From Tepiditoga spiralis (GTDB lineage Bacteria; Thermotogota; Thermotogae; Petrotogales; Petrotogaceae): a DNA stretch of 64,000 nt. The notes beneath the pieces are model-generated. The model was not told the DNA's origin and did not search any database. It was given only the letters and a program-made list of their open reading frames with translations. Shown piece after piece: positions 8,246 through 16,776 of this stretch. A program made the position numbers and the translations under genes. Every line of letters begins with the position of its first letter. Within the stretch, counting starts at the first letter, position 1. The DNA is taken from assembly GCF_014701195.1 (NCBI RefSeq), contig NZ_AP018712.1, forward strand, positions 1,816,501 to 1,880,500, written 5' to 3'.

Positions 8246-8273
8246 TAAATACATTATAATAGAAAACGTTTTC
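8246..8273 (-). promoter_or_regulatory. Amylase promoter with LacI-family operator
   Basis: On the minus strand the perfect palindrome GAAAACGTTTTC (8273-8262) is followed by TATAAT (about 8259-8254). The CG-centred palindrome is the type bound by LacI/GalR-family regulators, including MalR- and CcpA-like proteins. It sits between the -35 and -10 positions, so binding should block the polymerase. No LacI-family gene is in the window, so the regulator acts in trans. Confidence 0.7.
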
Positions 8274-8386
8274 AATAAGATTAAGAGATATTGTATTTCT
8301 TGTATTGAAAAAATATTTTTGCATTATATTCTTCAATAGTGTATAATTTTATTAATTATATTTTATAAAGAAGGTGATGCCTGAAT

Positions 8387-9169
8387 ATGAATTGGTTAAA
8401 ATTAGATATAATTATTGATTATTCTATAAGAATTGGAGCAAGTTTACTTTTGTTATTTTTAACAAAAGTAGTTTCAAATGTTTTATACAATGCAATAACT
8501 AAAAATATTAAATTAAAGTATAAAAATTCTACTAAATCATTAATAAATTTAGCTTCATACACCTTTTCTGTTTTTATAATAATTTCTATACTCTTTAAGG
8601 ATTTTATGCCATTTTTAACTGGAATGGGGATAAGTGGTATTATAGTAGGTCTTGCTGTAAAAGAACCTGTTTCTAATTTTATTTGTGGAATTTTAATAAT
8701 GATGAACAAAATTTTTCTTGAAAATGAAGCAGTTGAAATAAATGATGTTAGTGGAACTATTGAAGAAATAACACTAAATCATGTTTTAATAAAAACTTGG
8801 GATGGAAAATTAGCTTATATTCCAAATAATATTGTTTGGTCTTCAAAAATCATTCATTATTGGCCAGAAAATATTAGAAGAAATGAATTAATTATTGGCA
8901 TTTCTTATGAAAGTAATATTCAAAAAGCTTTATCTATCATAAATGAAACTTTAAAAAATTTTGACATTGTAGATGATGAAAACCATAGTACTATGATTTT
9001 ATTTGACTCATTTAATTCTTCATCAATTGATTTTAATATAAAATTTTGGGTTAAAAAAGAAGATTTTTTTACACTAAAAATGAATTTAGCAAAAAAATTA
9101 AAAGAAGAATTTGATAAAAATGGTATTGAAATTCCTTATCAAAAAATAGACTTAAAAATATTAAAATAA
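8387..9169 (+). CDS. mscS: Small-conductance mechanosensitive channel (MscS family)
   Basis: A 260-aa inner-membrane channel that opens under membrane tension and releases solutes on hypo-osmotic shock. It has three hydrophobic segments. The third is pore-like (LTGMGISGIIVGLAVKEPVSNF, about residues 78-99), followed by the beta domain (VSGTIEEITL, WDGKLAYIPNN) and the C-terminal alpha/beta domain. Length and order fit the compact MscS/YkuT type. It is divergent from the amylase gene, with AGAAGGTGA upstream of the ATG, and ends at a terminator hairpin. Confidence 0.92.
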   Translation: MNWLKLDIIIDYSIRIGASLLLLFLTKVVSNVLYNAITKNIKLKYKNSTKSLINLASYTFSVFIIISILFKDFMPFLTGMGISGIIVGLAVKEPVSNFICGILIMMNKIFLENEAVEINDVSGTIEEITLNHVLIKTWDGKLAYIPNNIVWSSKIIHYWPENIRRNELIIGISYESNIQKALSIINETLKNFDIVDDENHSTMILFDSFNSSSIDFNIKFWVKKEDFFTLKMNLAKKLKEEFDKNGIEIPYQKIDLKILK

Positions 9170-9196
9170 AGATGGGAAATCCCATCTTTATTTTGT
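9163..9196. terminator. Bidirectional terminator
   Basis: A 14-bp stem, AAAATAAAGATGGG (9163-9176) and its complement (9181-9194), with loop AAAT. Shared by mscS and the convergent C45-type gene. Confidence 0.85.
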
Positions 9197-9209
9197 TTAT
9201 TTATAAACA

Positions 9210-10817
9210 TTATTTTTTATTTGTAGAAGTAAGAATACTTTTAAAAAATTCATCTTCATAACTGTTTTCTATATTTAATCCAATATTTGCATATTTACGA
9301 ACTTTTTCATATTCTTTTCTTTCATTATAAACTTGTGTTAAAACCATAAGTGAATATATATAATTTTCTTTTACTTCCGAATAATCTTTTTTATTTTTAC
9401 TATTTTCATATTTAATTTTATTATCATTCATATAATCTATTACATCTTTAATATATTTTTGTGCTTCATTTTTTAATCCAACATCATCTAAATAAAAAAT
9501 AATATCTTGTTTTTTCCAAACATTCTTTATATCTTTATACTTTAAAAATGAATTTAAAATCGATAGTATTTTTTCTTTTTTCCATTTTCCTGATTTCAAA
9601 TTTTCCTTTGAAATATATGATATATAATCTAAATAGTCATCTATATAATCAACAGTTTTTAAATAACTTAATTGATTGTTTTCATATTTAAATTTAAAAT
9701 ATCTTCCAGTTGGTGCATATGGAGAATCATTAGCTGCTACATAAATTTGACTTGAAGTTGGAAGAAAAACAACGCTTTGAACAGTTCCCCATTTACATAT
9801 TGGATTATCTCCTTCTCTAAATCTTAATACATCTATCATATCTTTAGCACTTAATTTTTCATGATTTAATTTTGAATAAGCTTCTTCTTTTCTTGTTTTT
9901 GTATCTTTTAAATAATCTAATTTTTTGTTTTTTAGCTTTGTAAAATGATTTGTGGATGTAATTATATTATCATTTTCTATTTTTTCAAGATATTTTGAAT
10001 CAAATTCAAAAACAACTGCTTTTTTATCTTTTTTACTTCCTATCATTAAATTATTACCAATTGTTCTTTTTGTTGATCTTAATATCTTTTCTACATCATC
10101 AACATTATTTGATTTTTCAAGTATCATTCTATATAAAATACCAGTTGGAATACCTGAACTTGATTCATTAACAGATTCCGATGTCATAGATCCCAAACTA
10201 ATTCCTTTATCATTCGTTCCAGTCAAAACTCCTATTATACCAGGAAAATTCAATGATAAAAATCCATTTTCATCTTTTATATCATAAACAAACAAAACAT
10301 TTGAATCCCAGATTGATTCAACATACATATAATCTAAATTTCTTCCATGAATGATTTCTCCATTCTCTGTATTCTTTCCCCATATAGCTGCATTAGTACA
10401 TCCATATAAATTATAAATTTCATCATAAACATTCAATAAAATTATGGTATCTAATGATACTTTAGAAGCTTTTGATATTTCAGCCATTTCTTTTTTATAT
10501 TTTACTGGAATATTTTTAAAATAACTTTTTAATGTATATCTAATTGCAATATTTTCAAAAAAATTAGTATCTTTCATTATATTTTTTAATTTTAATTCCA
10601 TAGAATGTATATCATCTTTTAAAGCTAATCCATGCTGATATCCAATTTCTTCATAATTACCAGATAAATAAACTACTTTTATGTTCCCATATTTTTCTAT
10701 TTTAAAATTTTTATTTTGAATTTTATCAACAGTATAATTTATTGGTAAAAATAAATATCCAATATATACTAAAATTAATAAAATCACAAAACTAATACTT
10801 AACGCTATCTTTTTCAT
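9210..10817 (-). CDS. C45-family Ntn hydrolase (acyl-CoA:6-APA acyltransferase-like), membrane-anchored
   Basis: A 535-aa protein. Residues 5-25 form an uncleaved-type signal anchor. The extracytoplasmic domain has EEIGYQHG near residue 56 and the autocatalytic nucleophile motif GCTNAAIW (Cys140), followed by HGRNLDY, FPGIIGVLTG and GISLGSMT, as in the C45 family. Mature members begin with the Cys after self-cleavage and hydrolyse amide bonds of acylated amino acids or peptides. The last 150 residues are helical repeats, possibly TPR-like. The ATG has a GTGGAGG ribosome binding site. It is single, bounded by terminators on both sides. The substrate is unknown. Confidence 0.82.
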   Translation of the reverse strand: MKKIALSISFVILLILVYIGYLFLPINYTVDKIQNKNFKIEKYGNIKVVYLSGNYEEIGYQHGLALKDDIHSMELKLKNIMKDTNFFENIAIRYTLKSYFKNIPVKYKKEMAEISKASKVSLDTIILLNVYDEIYNLYGCTNAAIWGKNTENGEIIHGRNLDYMYVESIWDSNVLFVYDIKDENGFLSLNFPGIIGVLTGTNDKGISLGSMTSESVNESSSGIPTGILYRMILEKSNNVDDVEKILRSTKRTIGNNLMIGSKKDKKAVVFEFDSKYLEKIENDNIITSTNHFTKLKNKKLDYLKDTKTRKEEAYSKLNHEKLSAKDMIDVLRFREGDNPICKWGTVQSVVFLPTSSQIYVAANDSPYAPTGRYFKFKYENNQLSYLKTVDYIDDYLDYISYISKENLKSGKWKKEKILSILNSFLKYKDIKNVWKKQDIIFYLDDVGLKNEAQKYIKDVIDYMNDNKIKYENSKNKKDYSEVKENYIYSLMVLTQVYNERKEYEKVRKYANIGLNIENSYEDEFFKSILTSTNKK

Positions 10818-10886
10818 ACAAAAACCTCCACTTTAAAAATTTTTTTATAAAATATTTTTTTAATTAGTTAAAATAAACCCAAAAAA

Positions 10887-10926
10887 TACTAAAATAAAGA
10901 TACAAGGTTCATCTTTATTTTAGTAT
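10887..10926. terminator. Terminator of the EFR-RND-TetR operon
   Basis: ACTAAAATAAAGAT (10888-10901) pairs with ATCTTTATTTTAGT (10911-10924). On the minus strand it follows the TetR gene by about 10 bases. Confidence 0.75.
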
Positions 10927-10934
10927 TATATATA

Positions 10935-11510
10935 TTATTTTGTCCAATATCTTGATAATTCATTATCAATAAAATCATTCCATATTTTTTCATATTCAAT
11001 TTTAAAGTCAAAAGAAATGTATAAACCAAGGGAATCGAGTAATATAAATGTTTTTTGTGAAATCAATTTTGTATCAGTATCTTTTTTTAATAATCCCATT
11101 TTTTTATATTCTTTAAATAAATTTTCAAATAAATTCATAAACATATTCATTAAATCATTTAATTTCATTTTTACAGAATTATTTCTTGAAGATTCTATCA
11201 TTACTTCCAAAGTGAATTTTTGTATTTGAATATTTTCTTTATACATTTTTAAAGATTCAAACCCAAAGTTTTTAATATCTTCTAAAGTCAATGGAATATA
11301 TTCACTAAAACCATTCATTATTTGTTTAGAAAAGAACTCTATTGTTTTTAAAAACAAATCTTCTTTACTTTTAAAATAATGATATAAAGCACCTTTAGAA
11401 ACATTAGCTTTTTTTATTATTTGATTTATACTAGTTCCATTATATCCAGAATTTGAAAATTCTTCAAAAGCTGAAAAAATTATTTTATCATAAGTTTTTA
11501 TTTTTTCCAA
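10935..11510 (-). CDS. TetR-family transcriptional repressor
   Basis: A 191-aa regulator with an N-terminal helix-turn-helix (residues about 12-55, containing TSINQIIKKANVSKGALYHYFKSKEDLF with small gaps to consensus) and a helical ligand-binding domain. I place the start at TTG 11510, six bases after AGGTG. The in-frame GTG at 11519 lies inside that ribosome binding site, but it is used in some annotations of this layout. It is the last gene of the operon with the RND exporter. The likely target is the ACCGA-N4-TCGGT operator at 14826-14839, giving substrate-induced autoregulation of the exporter. Confidence 0.87.
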   Translation of the reverse strand: MEKIKTYDKIIFSAFEEFSNSGYNGTSINQIIKKANVSKGALYHYFKSKEDLFLKTIEFFSKQIMNGFSEYIPLTLEDIKNFGFESLKMYKENIQIQKFTLEVMIESSRNNSVKMKLNDLMNMFMNLFENLFKEYKKMGLLKKDTDTKLISQKTFILLDSLGLYISFDFKIEYEKIWNDFIDNELSRYWTK

Positions 11511-11511
11511 A

Positions 11512-14037
11512 CTATTCACCTACTTTATCAATATAACTTATAATAGATGTAACTGTAAAAATAGTTATTAAATAACTCAAAGTGATTCCAATTGTAAATA
11601 TTAATCCTAAGCCAACAAACCCTCGATACTTTGCAAGCATAAAAGAACCAAAAGCAGCAACTGTTGTTAATGTAGTTAAAGTTATAGCTTTTCCAGTACT
11701 TTTTAAAGCTTTAGACAAACTTTTTTCTATTTTATATCTATGAATTAAATGTATTCCATCATCAACGCCTATACCAATAATTAATGGAAAAGCAATTATA
11801 TTTACTACATTAAATTTTATATTAAACCATCCCATAATTCCAAGTAATATTATAACAGATAATATCATAGGAAGTGTTGCAATTATTGAATATTTAAAAT
11901 TTCTTAAGTCTAATAATAATACAAAGTAAATGGCAATTATTGTTGCTATAAGTATTTTACCTCCTTCTTTTCCAGATAATTCTATAACTTTTAAAAATAT
12001 TAATCCAGTTCCGCTAACTTCTTTATCTTTAATTTTATTTAAGTCATTAAAATATTTTTTTTGAAAATCATATTTCCATATATCTCCAGATGGATAAACT
12101 GTTGTTAGATATAATCCATTATTATAATAATTTTCTTTTATATTTTCTGGAATTGAATTTATGGTTATAAAATTTTTTGTATTTAAATTATTTTTTATAT
12201 TGAATAAAACAGAATTTATTTTTTTCTCTGCATTTAAAAGGGTTAATGAGCTTTGTTTACTTATTTTATTTACTATATTACTTTTCATTAAATTCAATAA
12301 TGAATCAGCTAATTTATTTTCTTTTAATGCTCTTAAAGCCAATGAAGATTTTAATAAATTAACATTTAATAATGAGAGTTCTTTTCTTAACTTACTAATA
12401 TCAATTTTCTCAATTTGAGAATTATAATTTTTTATAGCTTTTGAATAATTTAATCTTGAATTTTGTAAGGTTTTTTCTGGTATATAATCCACAATACTAT
12501 CTATCATAGACACTGTTTCAAGTTTAGTCAGCTGTTTTTTTAATCTTCGAGCATCTTCTAAAGAATCATTAATAAATATTGTATTATCAGAAGATAATTC
12601 AAACTTTTCAATTAATTTTTGGTTTAATTCTAAACTTTTTAAACCTTTTGCTTCTATTTTCATCATGTTAGTTTCAAAACTAACATTTCCGATTTTATAA
12701 AAAGATAAAACTAATAATACAATAGTTATAATTAATGCTGGGAGTCTAATTTTTTTAATATTTATATTTATATTATAGCTTTTAGATTGTTTAAATTTAT
12801 TTCCATATATCATTAACAATGAAGGTAAAATTAAAATTGAAGCTATTAATATAGATATTATTCCAAGAGATAAAACAATTCCAAATTCCTTAAAAGCTGG
12901 GAAACTACTAAAAGCAAATAATCCAAATCCAATCGCTGTTGTTACAGAACCAGATATTATTCCTCGAACACTTTTTAAATAAATTTGTCTTATAGAATCT
13001 TCTATATTATATCCTTCATTTCTATATTCAAGAAAAATAGAAATAATATGTATTGAATAATCAATTCCAAGTCCCATTAAAATTGAAGCCATCATCATCG
13101 TCATAATATTTAATGAACCAATAAGAAAGTAAGTAAGTCCAAGAGACCATAAAATTCCTATTAATAATGGTACCACAGATAAAATAGTATATCTAAAAAT
13201 CTTAAATCCTAAAATAAAAATTATTAAAATTAAAATTAAAGATACAATAGTAGAAACAGCCATATCTCTATCAGAAGTTTCCATTTCATCTCTTGAAATA
13301 ACATATGTACCAGTTATATCTGCTTTTACATTGTATTTTAAAGCATTTTCTTTTATTATTTTTTCTACAGTATTTACAAAATTAACAATTTTAAAAATAT
13401 CATTTGAATCTATGGATGGATTTATTATAAAAATACCCATTTTCCCATCATTTGAAATCATATATTCAGATCCCAATAAAAAATTTTTAGTATTTTTTTC
13501 TATATTTTTATTTTCATTTATTGAATTTAAGAGAACAGTAAGATTTTTTATTATTGACTTAAATTGTTTTTTAGATTGATTATCAATTTTATATCCTTTT
13601 TTTGGTTCTTCAAAAGACTTATTTAATGCATGAAAAAATGATACAAGAGAATCAGAAGTTAAAATTTGTTTTAAATATTCTTGTTCTAAATCATTTGAAA
13701 ATAATATTAAATTTTTTGATATAAATTCTAAAGGCATTTTTGATATTACATTATCTGTGTCTTCTAAAGTTTTAATTTTTTCTGAAACATTGTTTATGTA
13801 ATTAATAATATCTTTTTCATTTCCATTTATTCCAACTATTATACTATCTATTCCATTAAATGTTTTTGATGCTTTATTGTAAACTTTAACATAACTATTA
13901 TTTGCTGGAAGAAGATCTATCATACCAGGTTTTATAATTAGTTTAGTTATAAAAAAAGACATAACAACAGTTAAAACAATTGAAACTAAAATAATACGTT
14001 TGTGATTTTTAATAATAAAATTTGCAAATTTGTTCAT
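11512..14037 (-). CDS. RND-superfamily exporter (MMPL/HAE3-like)
   Basis: An 841-aa inner-membrane protein with two repeats of one membrane segment, a large extracytoplasmic loop and five to six membrane segments. The paired membrane motifs GLGIDYSIHI and GIGVDDGIHLIHRY carry the acidic residues used for proton coupling in HAE3/MMPL transporters. These proteins export lipids, hydrophobic compounds or drugs. Its ATG overlaps the stop of the flavodoxin/ferredoxin gene (ATGA) and has GGAGGTG upstream, so the two are coupled. The TetR gene follows. No membrane-fusion or outer-membrane partner is encoded nearby, as is usual for HAE3. Confidence 0.9.
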   Translation of the reverse strand: MNKFANFIIKNHKRIILVSIVLTVVMSFFITKLIIKPGMIDLLPANNSYVKVYNKASKTFNGIDSIIVGINGNEKDIINYINNVSEKIKTLEDTDNVISKMPLEFISKNLILFSNDLEQEYLKQILTSDSLVSFFHALNKSFEEPKKGYKIDNQSKKQFKSIIKNLTVLLNSINENKNIEKNTKNFLLGSEYMISNDGKMGIFIINPSIDSNDIFKIVNFVNTVEKIIKENALKYNVKADITGTYVISRDEMETSDRDMAVSTIVSLILILIIFILGFKIFRYTILSVVPLLIGILWSLGLTYFLIGSLNIMTMMMASILMGLGIDYSIHIISIFLEYRNEGYNIEDSIRQIYLKSVRGIISGSVTTAIGFGLFAFSSFPAFKEFGIVLSLGIISILIASILILPSLLMIYGNKFKQSKSYNININIKKIRLPALIITIVLLVLSFYKIGNVSFETNMMKIEAKGLKSLELNQKLIEKFELSSDNTIFINDSLEDARRLKKQLTKLETVSMIDSIVDYIPEKTLQNSRLNYSKAIKNYNSQIEKIDISKLRKELSLLNVNLLKSSLALRALKENKLADSLLNLMKSNIVNKISKQSSLTLLNAEKKINSVLFNIKNNLNTKNFITINSIPENIKENYYNNGLYLTTVYPSGDIWKYDFQKKYFNDLNKIKDKEVSGTGLIFLKVIELSGKEGGKILIATIIAIYFVLLLDLRNFKYSIIATLPMILSVIILLGIMGWFNIKFNVVNIIAFPLIIGIGVDDGIHLIHRYKIEKSLSKALKSTGKAITLTTLTTVAAFGSFMLAKYRGFVGLGLIFTIGITLSYLITIFTVTSIISYIDKVGE

Positions 14038-14804
14038 TTTACACCTCCAGATATTATTTTCTGTATAGGCAAAGCTTTATAAAAATTTTTATCATTTTTT
14101 TTAGTGGAAATTGCATCAGATGGGCAATAAGTTATACATCTCATACACGCTTGACACGAATCATTAAAAACAGGATATTTGTCAACAGTTATATTATTTA
14201 CAGGACAAATTTTTTCACACAGTCCACAAGAAACACATTTATTTTCATCTACTTTTGGGGATATATATTTTGAAATAACTTTCCAAACCACTTTATTAGA
14301 AACTAAATAATAAAGAAGATCTGATAAAATTGGATTTCTACCCCACTTTGATTTATTATTTATTATAGAACTTATATATGTTTCTACTTGAGATAATGAA
14401 CCTTTTATTTTTTTATTATTAATTTCTTTTTTTGAAAGAAAATTACTTGGCATTTTAAATTCATATGCCCCTATTGGGTTGAATCCCTTTTTTAATAAAA
14501 TTCTTTTCATAGGACCAACAACTGCACCCGAAAACATTTCAAGAGTATCTAACATAAATATATCAGTGTTTTCAACATTTGGAAAATTTTTAACAAAATC
14601 CCAAACAAATGGATAGGTACTTTGAACTGCAACTGGAAAGGCTAATCCAATTATATGAGAAACATCAATATTTTTTGGATTTGATTTTTCTAATCTATAT
14701 AAATTAACTTTAAAGTTATTTTTTTCAAATACTTTTTTTGCTTTTTCAACAATTAAATAAGTATTTCCTGTCCCAGAAAAATAATAAAAGTCTATTATTT
14801 TAAT
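14034..14804 (-). CDS. EFR1-like flavodoxin-ferredoxin protein with apparent ATT start
   Basis: The frame encodes an N-terminal flavodoxin-like FMN loop (FYYFSGTGNT, near residue 6), a flavodoxin-type body, and at the C-terminus two [4Fe-4S] motifs, CVSCGLCEKICP and CQACMRCITYCP. This is the EFR1-type architecture, a cytosolic one-electron carrier. The first ATG (14555) would delete the flavodoxin loop. In this frame, between the upstream stop at 14822-14820 and 14555, there is no ATG, GTG or TTG. An AGGAGG (14817-14812) lies 7 nt from ATT at 14804, which I take as the start (256 aa). A sequence error is the alternative. It is first in the operon with the RND exporter and TetR. Confidence 0.75.
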   Translation of the reverse strand: MKIIDFYYFSGTGNTYLIVEKAKKVFEKNNFKVNLYRLEKSNPKNIDVSHIIGLAFPVAVQSTYPFVWDFVKNFPNVENTDIFMLDTLEMFSGAVVGPMKRILLKKGFNPIGAYEFKMPSNFLSKKEINNKKIKGSLSQVETYISSIINNKSKWGRNPILSDLLYYLVSNKVVWKVISKYISPKVDENKCVSCGLCEKICPVNNITVDKYPVFNDSCQACMRCITYCPSDAISTKKNDKNFYKALPIQKIISGGVK

Positions 14805-14825
14805 ATTAATCCCTCCTTTTTAAAA

Positions 14826-14878
14826 ACCGACCGTTCGGTATATAAAAACATAATAACATAATTTTTTTCATTTGTCAA
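14826..14878 (-). promoter_or_regulatory. Promoter and TetR-type operator of the EFR-RND-TetR operon
   Basis: Minus strand: TTGACA (14878-14873), 17-bp spacer and TATTAT (14855-14850). Just downstream lies ACCGA-N4-TCGGT (14826-14839), covering the expected start of transcription. This G/C-rich palindrome stands out in a 25% GC genome and matches the general form of TetR-family operators. The TetR gene at the end of the same operon is the obvious ligand. Confidence 0.75.
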
Positions 14879-14895
14879 TTACTAATAATTTGAAT

Positions 14896-14930
14896 AAAAA
14901 AATGTGTGAGTTTACTCACACATTTTTAAG
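14896..14930 (-). terminator. Terminator after the ABC exporter genes
   Basis: AAAAATGTGTGAG pairs with CTCACACATTTTT around a TTTA loop, overlapping the stop codon of the ABC gene at 14926. T/A tracts flank both sides, so it can also shield the facing promoter region. Confidence 0.75.
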
Positions 14931-16776
14931 ATATTTCAGCATTTTCAAATTGACTGTTATAAAGATTTGCATAAAAACCTTTTCTTGTAAGAAGTTCTTT
15001 ATGTTTTCCTTGTTCTACTATATCTCCTTCATTCATTACCAATATTAAATCAGCATCTCTTATTGTAGATAAACGATGAGCAATTATAAAACTCGTTCTA
15101 TCTTTCATTAAATTATTCATTGCCTTTTGTATTTTGACTTCAGTACGAGTATCAACAGAGCTTGTAGCCTCATCAAGTATTAATATTTTAGGATCTGCAA
15201 GAATAGCTCTTGCTATTGTAATTAATTGCTTTTCTCCTTGAGAAATATTGCTTGTTTCTTCATTTAAAATCATATCGTAACCTTTTGGTAAATTGTGAAC
15301 AAAGCTATCTACATGAGCCATTTTAGCTGCTTTTATTACTTCTTCATTTGTTGCATCAAGTCTTCCATATCGTATATTATCCATTATACTTCCATTGTAT
15401 AGCCATGTATCTTGCAATACCATACCAAAAAGTGAACGTAAATCATTTCTCTTATAATTTTTTATGTTATTTCCATCAACTAATATCTCGCCATCATTTA
15501 CATCATAAAAGCGCATTAATAATTTTACTATTGTTGTCTTACCAGCACCAGTTGGACCTACTATTGCAATTCTTTGACCTGCTTTTACAGATGTAGAAAA
15601 ATTCTTAATTACTATTTTATCAGTATATCCAAAATGTACATTTTTAAATTCAACACCTGTATGAACTTCTGGTATTTTTGCTGGATTTTTTATTTCTTCA
15701 ATTTCTTCTTCTTCATCTAAAAATTCAAAAACACGTTCTGATGAAGCCGCAGTTTGCTGTAAAATATTTGAAATATTTGCAAGTTGTGTTATTGGCTGAG
15801 TAAAAGACCTTACATATTGAATGAAAGCCTGTATATCTCCAACTTCCAAAGCTTTTTTTGAAGCTAAATATCCTCCAAGAACACTTATTGCTACATATCC
15901 TAAATTTCCAACAAAAGACATTATTGGCATCATCAATCCTGATAAAAATTGAGATTTCCATGCTGCACCATACAACACATTATTATATTTATCAAACTTT
16001 TTAATACTTTTTTCTTCTCCATTAAAAGTTTTCATTATTATGTGTCCGCCATACATTTCTTCAATATGACCATTAACATGACCCAAATAATCTTGTTGTT
16101 GTTTAAAATATTTTTGAGATTGTTTTATTATACCTATAATCAACATAAAAGATACAGGAATTATTGCAAGTGCTATTAAAGTCATTTGCCAACTTATACT
16201 CAACATCATTATTAATACACCAACAACAGCTGTAAATGAAGTAATTAACTGTGTTAAACTTTGATTTAATGTTTGACTTACTGTATCAACATCATTTGTT
16301 ATTCTTGAAAGAACTTCACCTTGTGTTGTTTTATCAAAATATTTTAAAGGTAATCTATTTATTTTTTCAGAAATTTCTTTACGTAATTTATAAGTAACCT
16401 TCATAGATACACTTGACATTATCCATCCTTGAATATAACTAAACAATGCACTTATTAAATATAGTCCTGCAAGCAAGAGTATTATATTGCCAATATATGC
16501 AAAATCTATTCCATTCCCAGTACCAGTTATTTTTCCCATTATTCCTTCAAATAACTTTGTAGTAGCTTTTCCTAAAATTTTAGGGCCTACTATTGTAAAA
16601 ATTGTACTAAGCACTGCAAAAATAAAAACAATTATGAATGAAAATTTAAAAGGACTTAAGTATGCAATTAATTGTTTCATAGTTTTTTTAAAGTTTTTGG
16701 CTTTTTCTCCACCTCTCATAATTCCACCAGGTCCGTGTCCAAAGCCACCTCTTCTTCTTTGTGTTTTTTCACTCAT
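14926..16776 (-). CDS. Heterodimeric ABC exporter, catalytic-site subunit (TM288-like)
   Basis: A 616-aa half-exporter: about six membrane helices, then an ATPase with Walker A GPTGAGKTT, a divergent signature ISQGEKQL (instead of LSGGQ), canonical Walker B LILDEATSSVD with the catalytic Glu, and switch IIAHRLST with His. With its partner (next gene upstream) the pattern of one full and one degenerate site matches heterodimeric exporters such as TM287/288 and BmrCD. It begins MSEKTQRRRGG at ATG 16776, preceded by GGGAGG and overlapping the partner's stop by 4 bp (ATGA), so 1:1 synthesis is likely. The Gly/Arg-rich tail before the first helix is common in this group. Probable role: multidrug or lipid export. 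Confidence 0.92.
   Translation of the reverse strand: MSEKTQRRRGGFGHGPGGIMRGGEKAKNFKKTMKQLIAYLSPFKFSFIIVFIFAVLSTIFTIVGPKILGKATTKLFEGIMGKITGTGNGIDFAYIGNIILLLAGLYLISALFSYIQGWIMSSVSMKVTYKLRKEISEKINRLPLKYFDKTTQGEVLSRITNDVDTVSQTLNQSLTQLITSFTAVVGVLIMMLSISWQMTLIALAIIPVSFMLIIGIIKQSQKYFKQQQDYLGHVNGHIEEMYGGHIIMKTFNGEEKSIKKFDKYNNVLYGAAWKSQFLSGLMMPIMSFVGNLGYVAISVLGGYLASKKALEVGDIQAFIQYVRSFTQPITQLANISNILQQTAASSERVFEFLDEEEEIEEIKNPAKIPEVHTGVEFKNVHFGYTDKIVIKNFSTSVKAGQRIAIVGPTGAGKTTIVKLLMRFYDVNDGEILVDGNNIKNYKRNDLRSLFGMVLQDTWLYNGSIMDNIRYGRLDATNEEVIKAAKMAHVDSFVHNLPKGYDMILNEETSNISQGEKQLITIARAILADPKILILDEATSSVDTRTEVKIQKAMNNLMKDRTSFIIAHRLSTIRDADLILVMNEGDIVEQGKHKELLTRKGFYANLYNSQFENAEIS

Noticed and set aside
8220-8336. 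39-codon N-terminal extension of the amylase
   Set aside because: It would be translated across the -10 box and operator. The strong ribosome binding site lies at 8221-8230.
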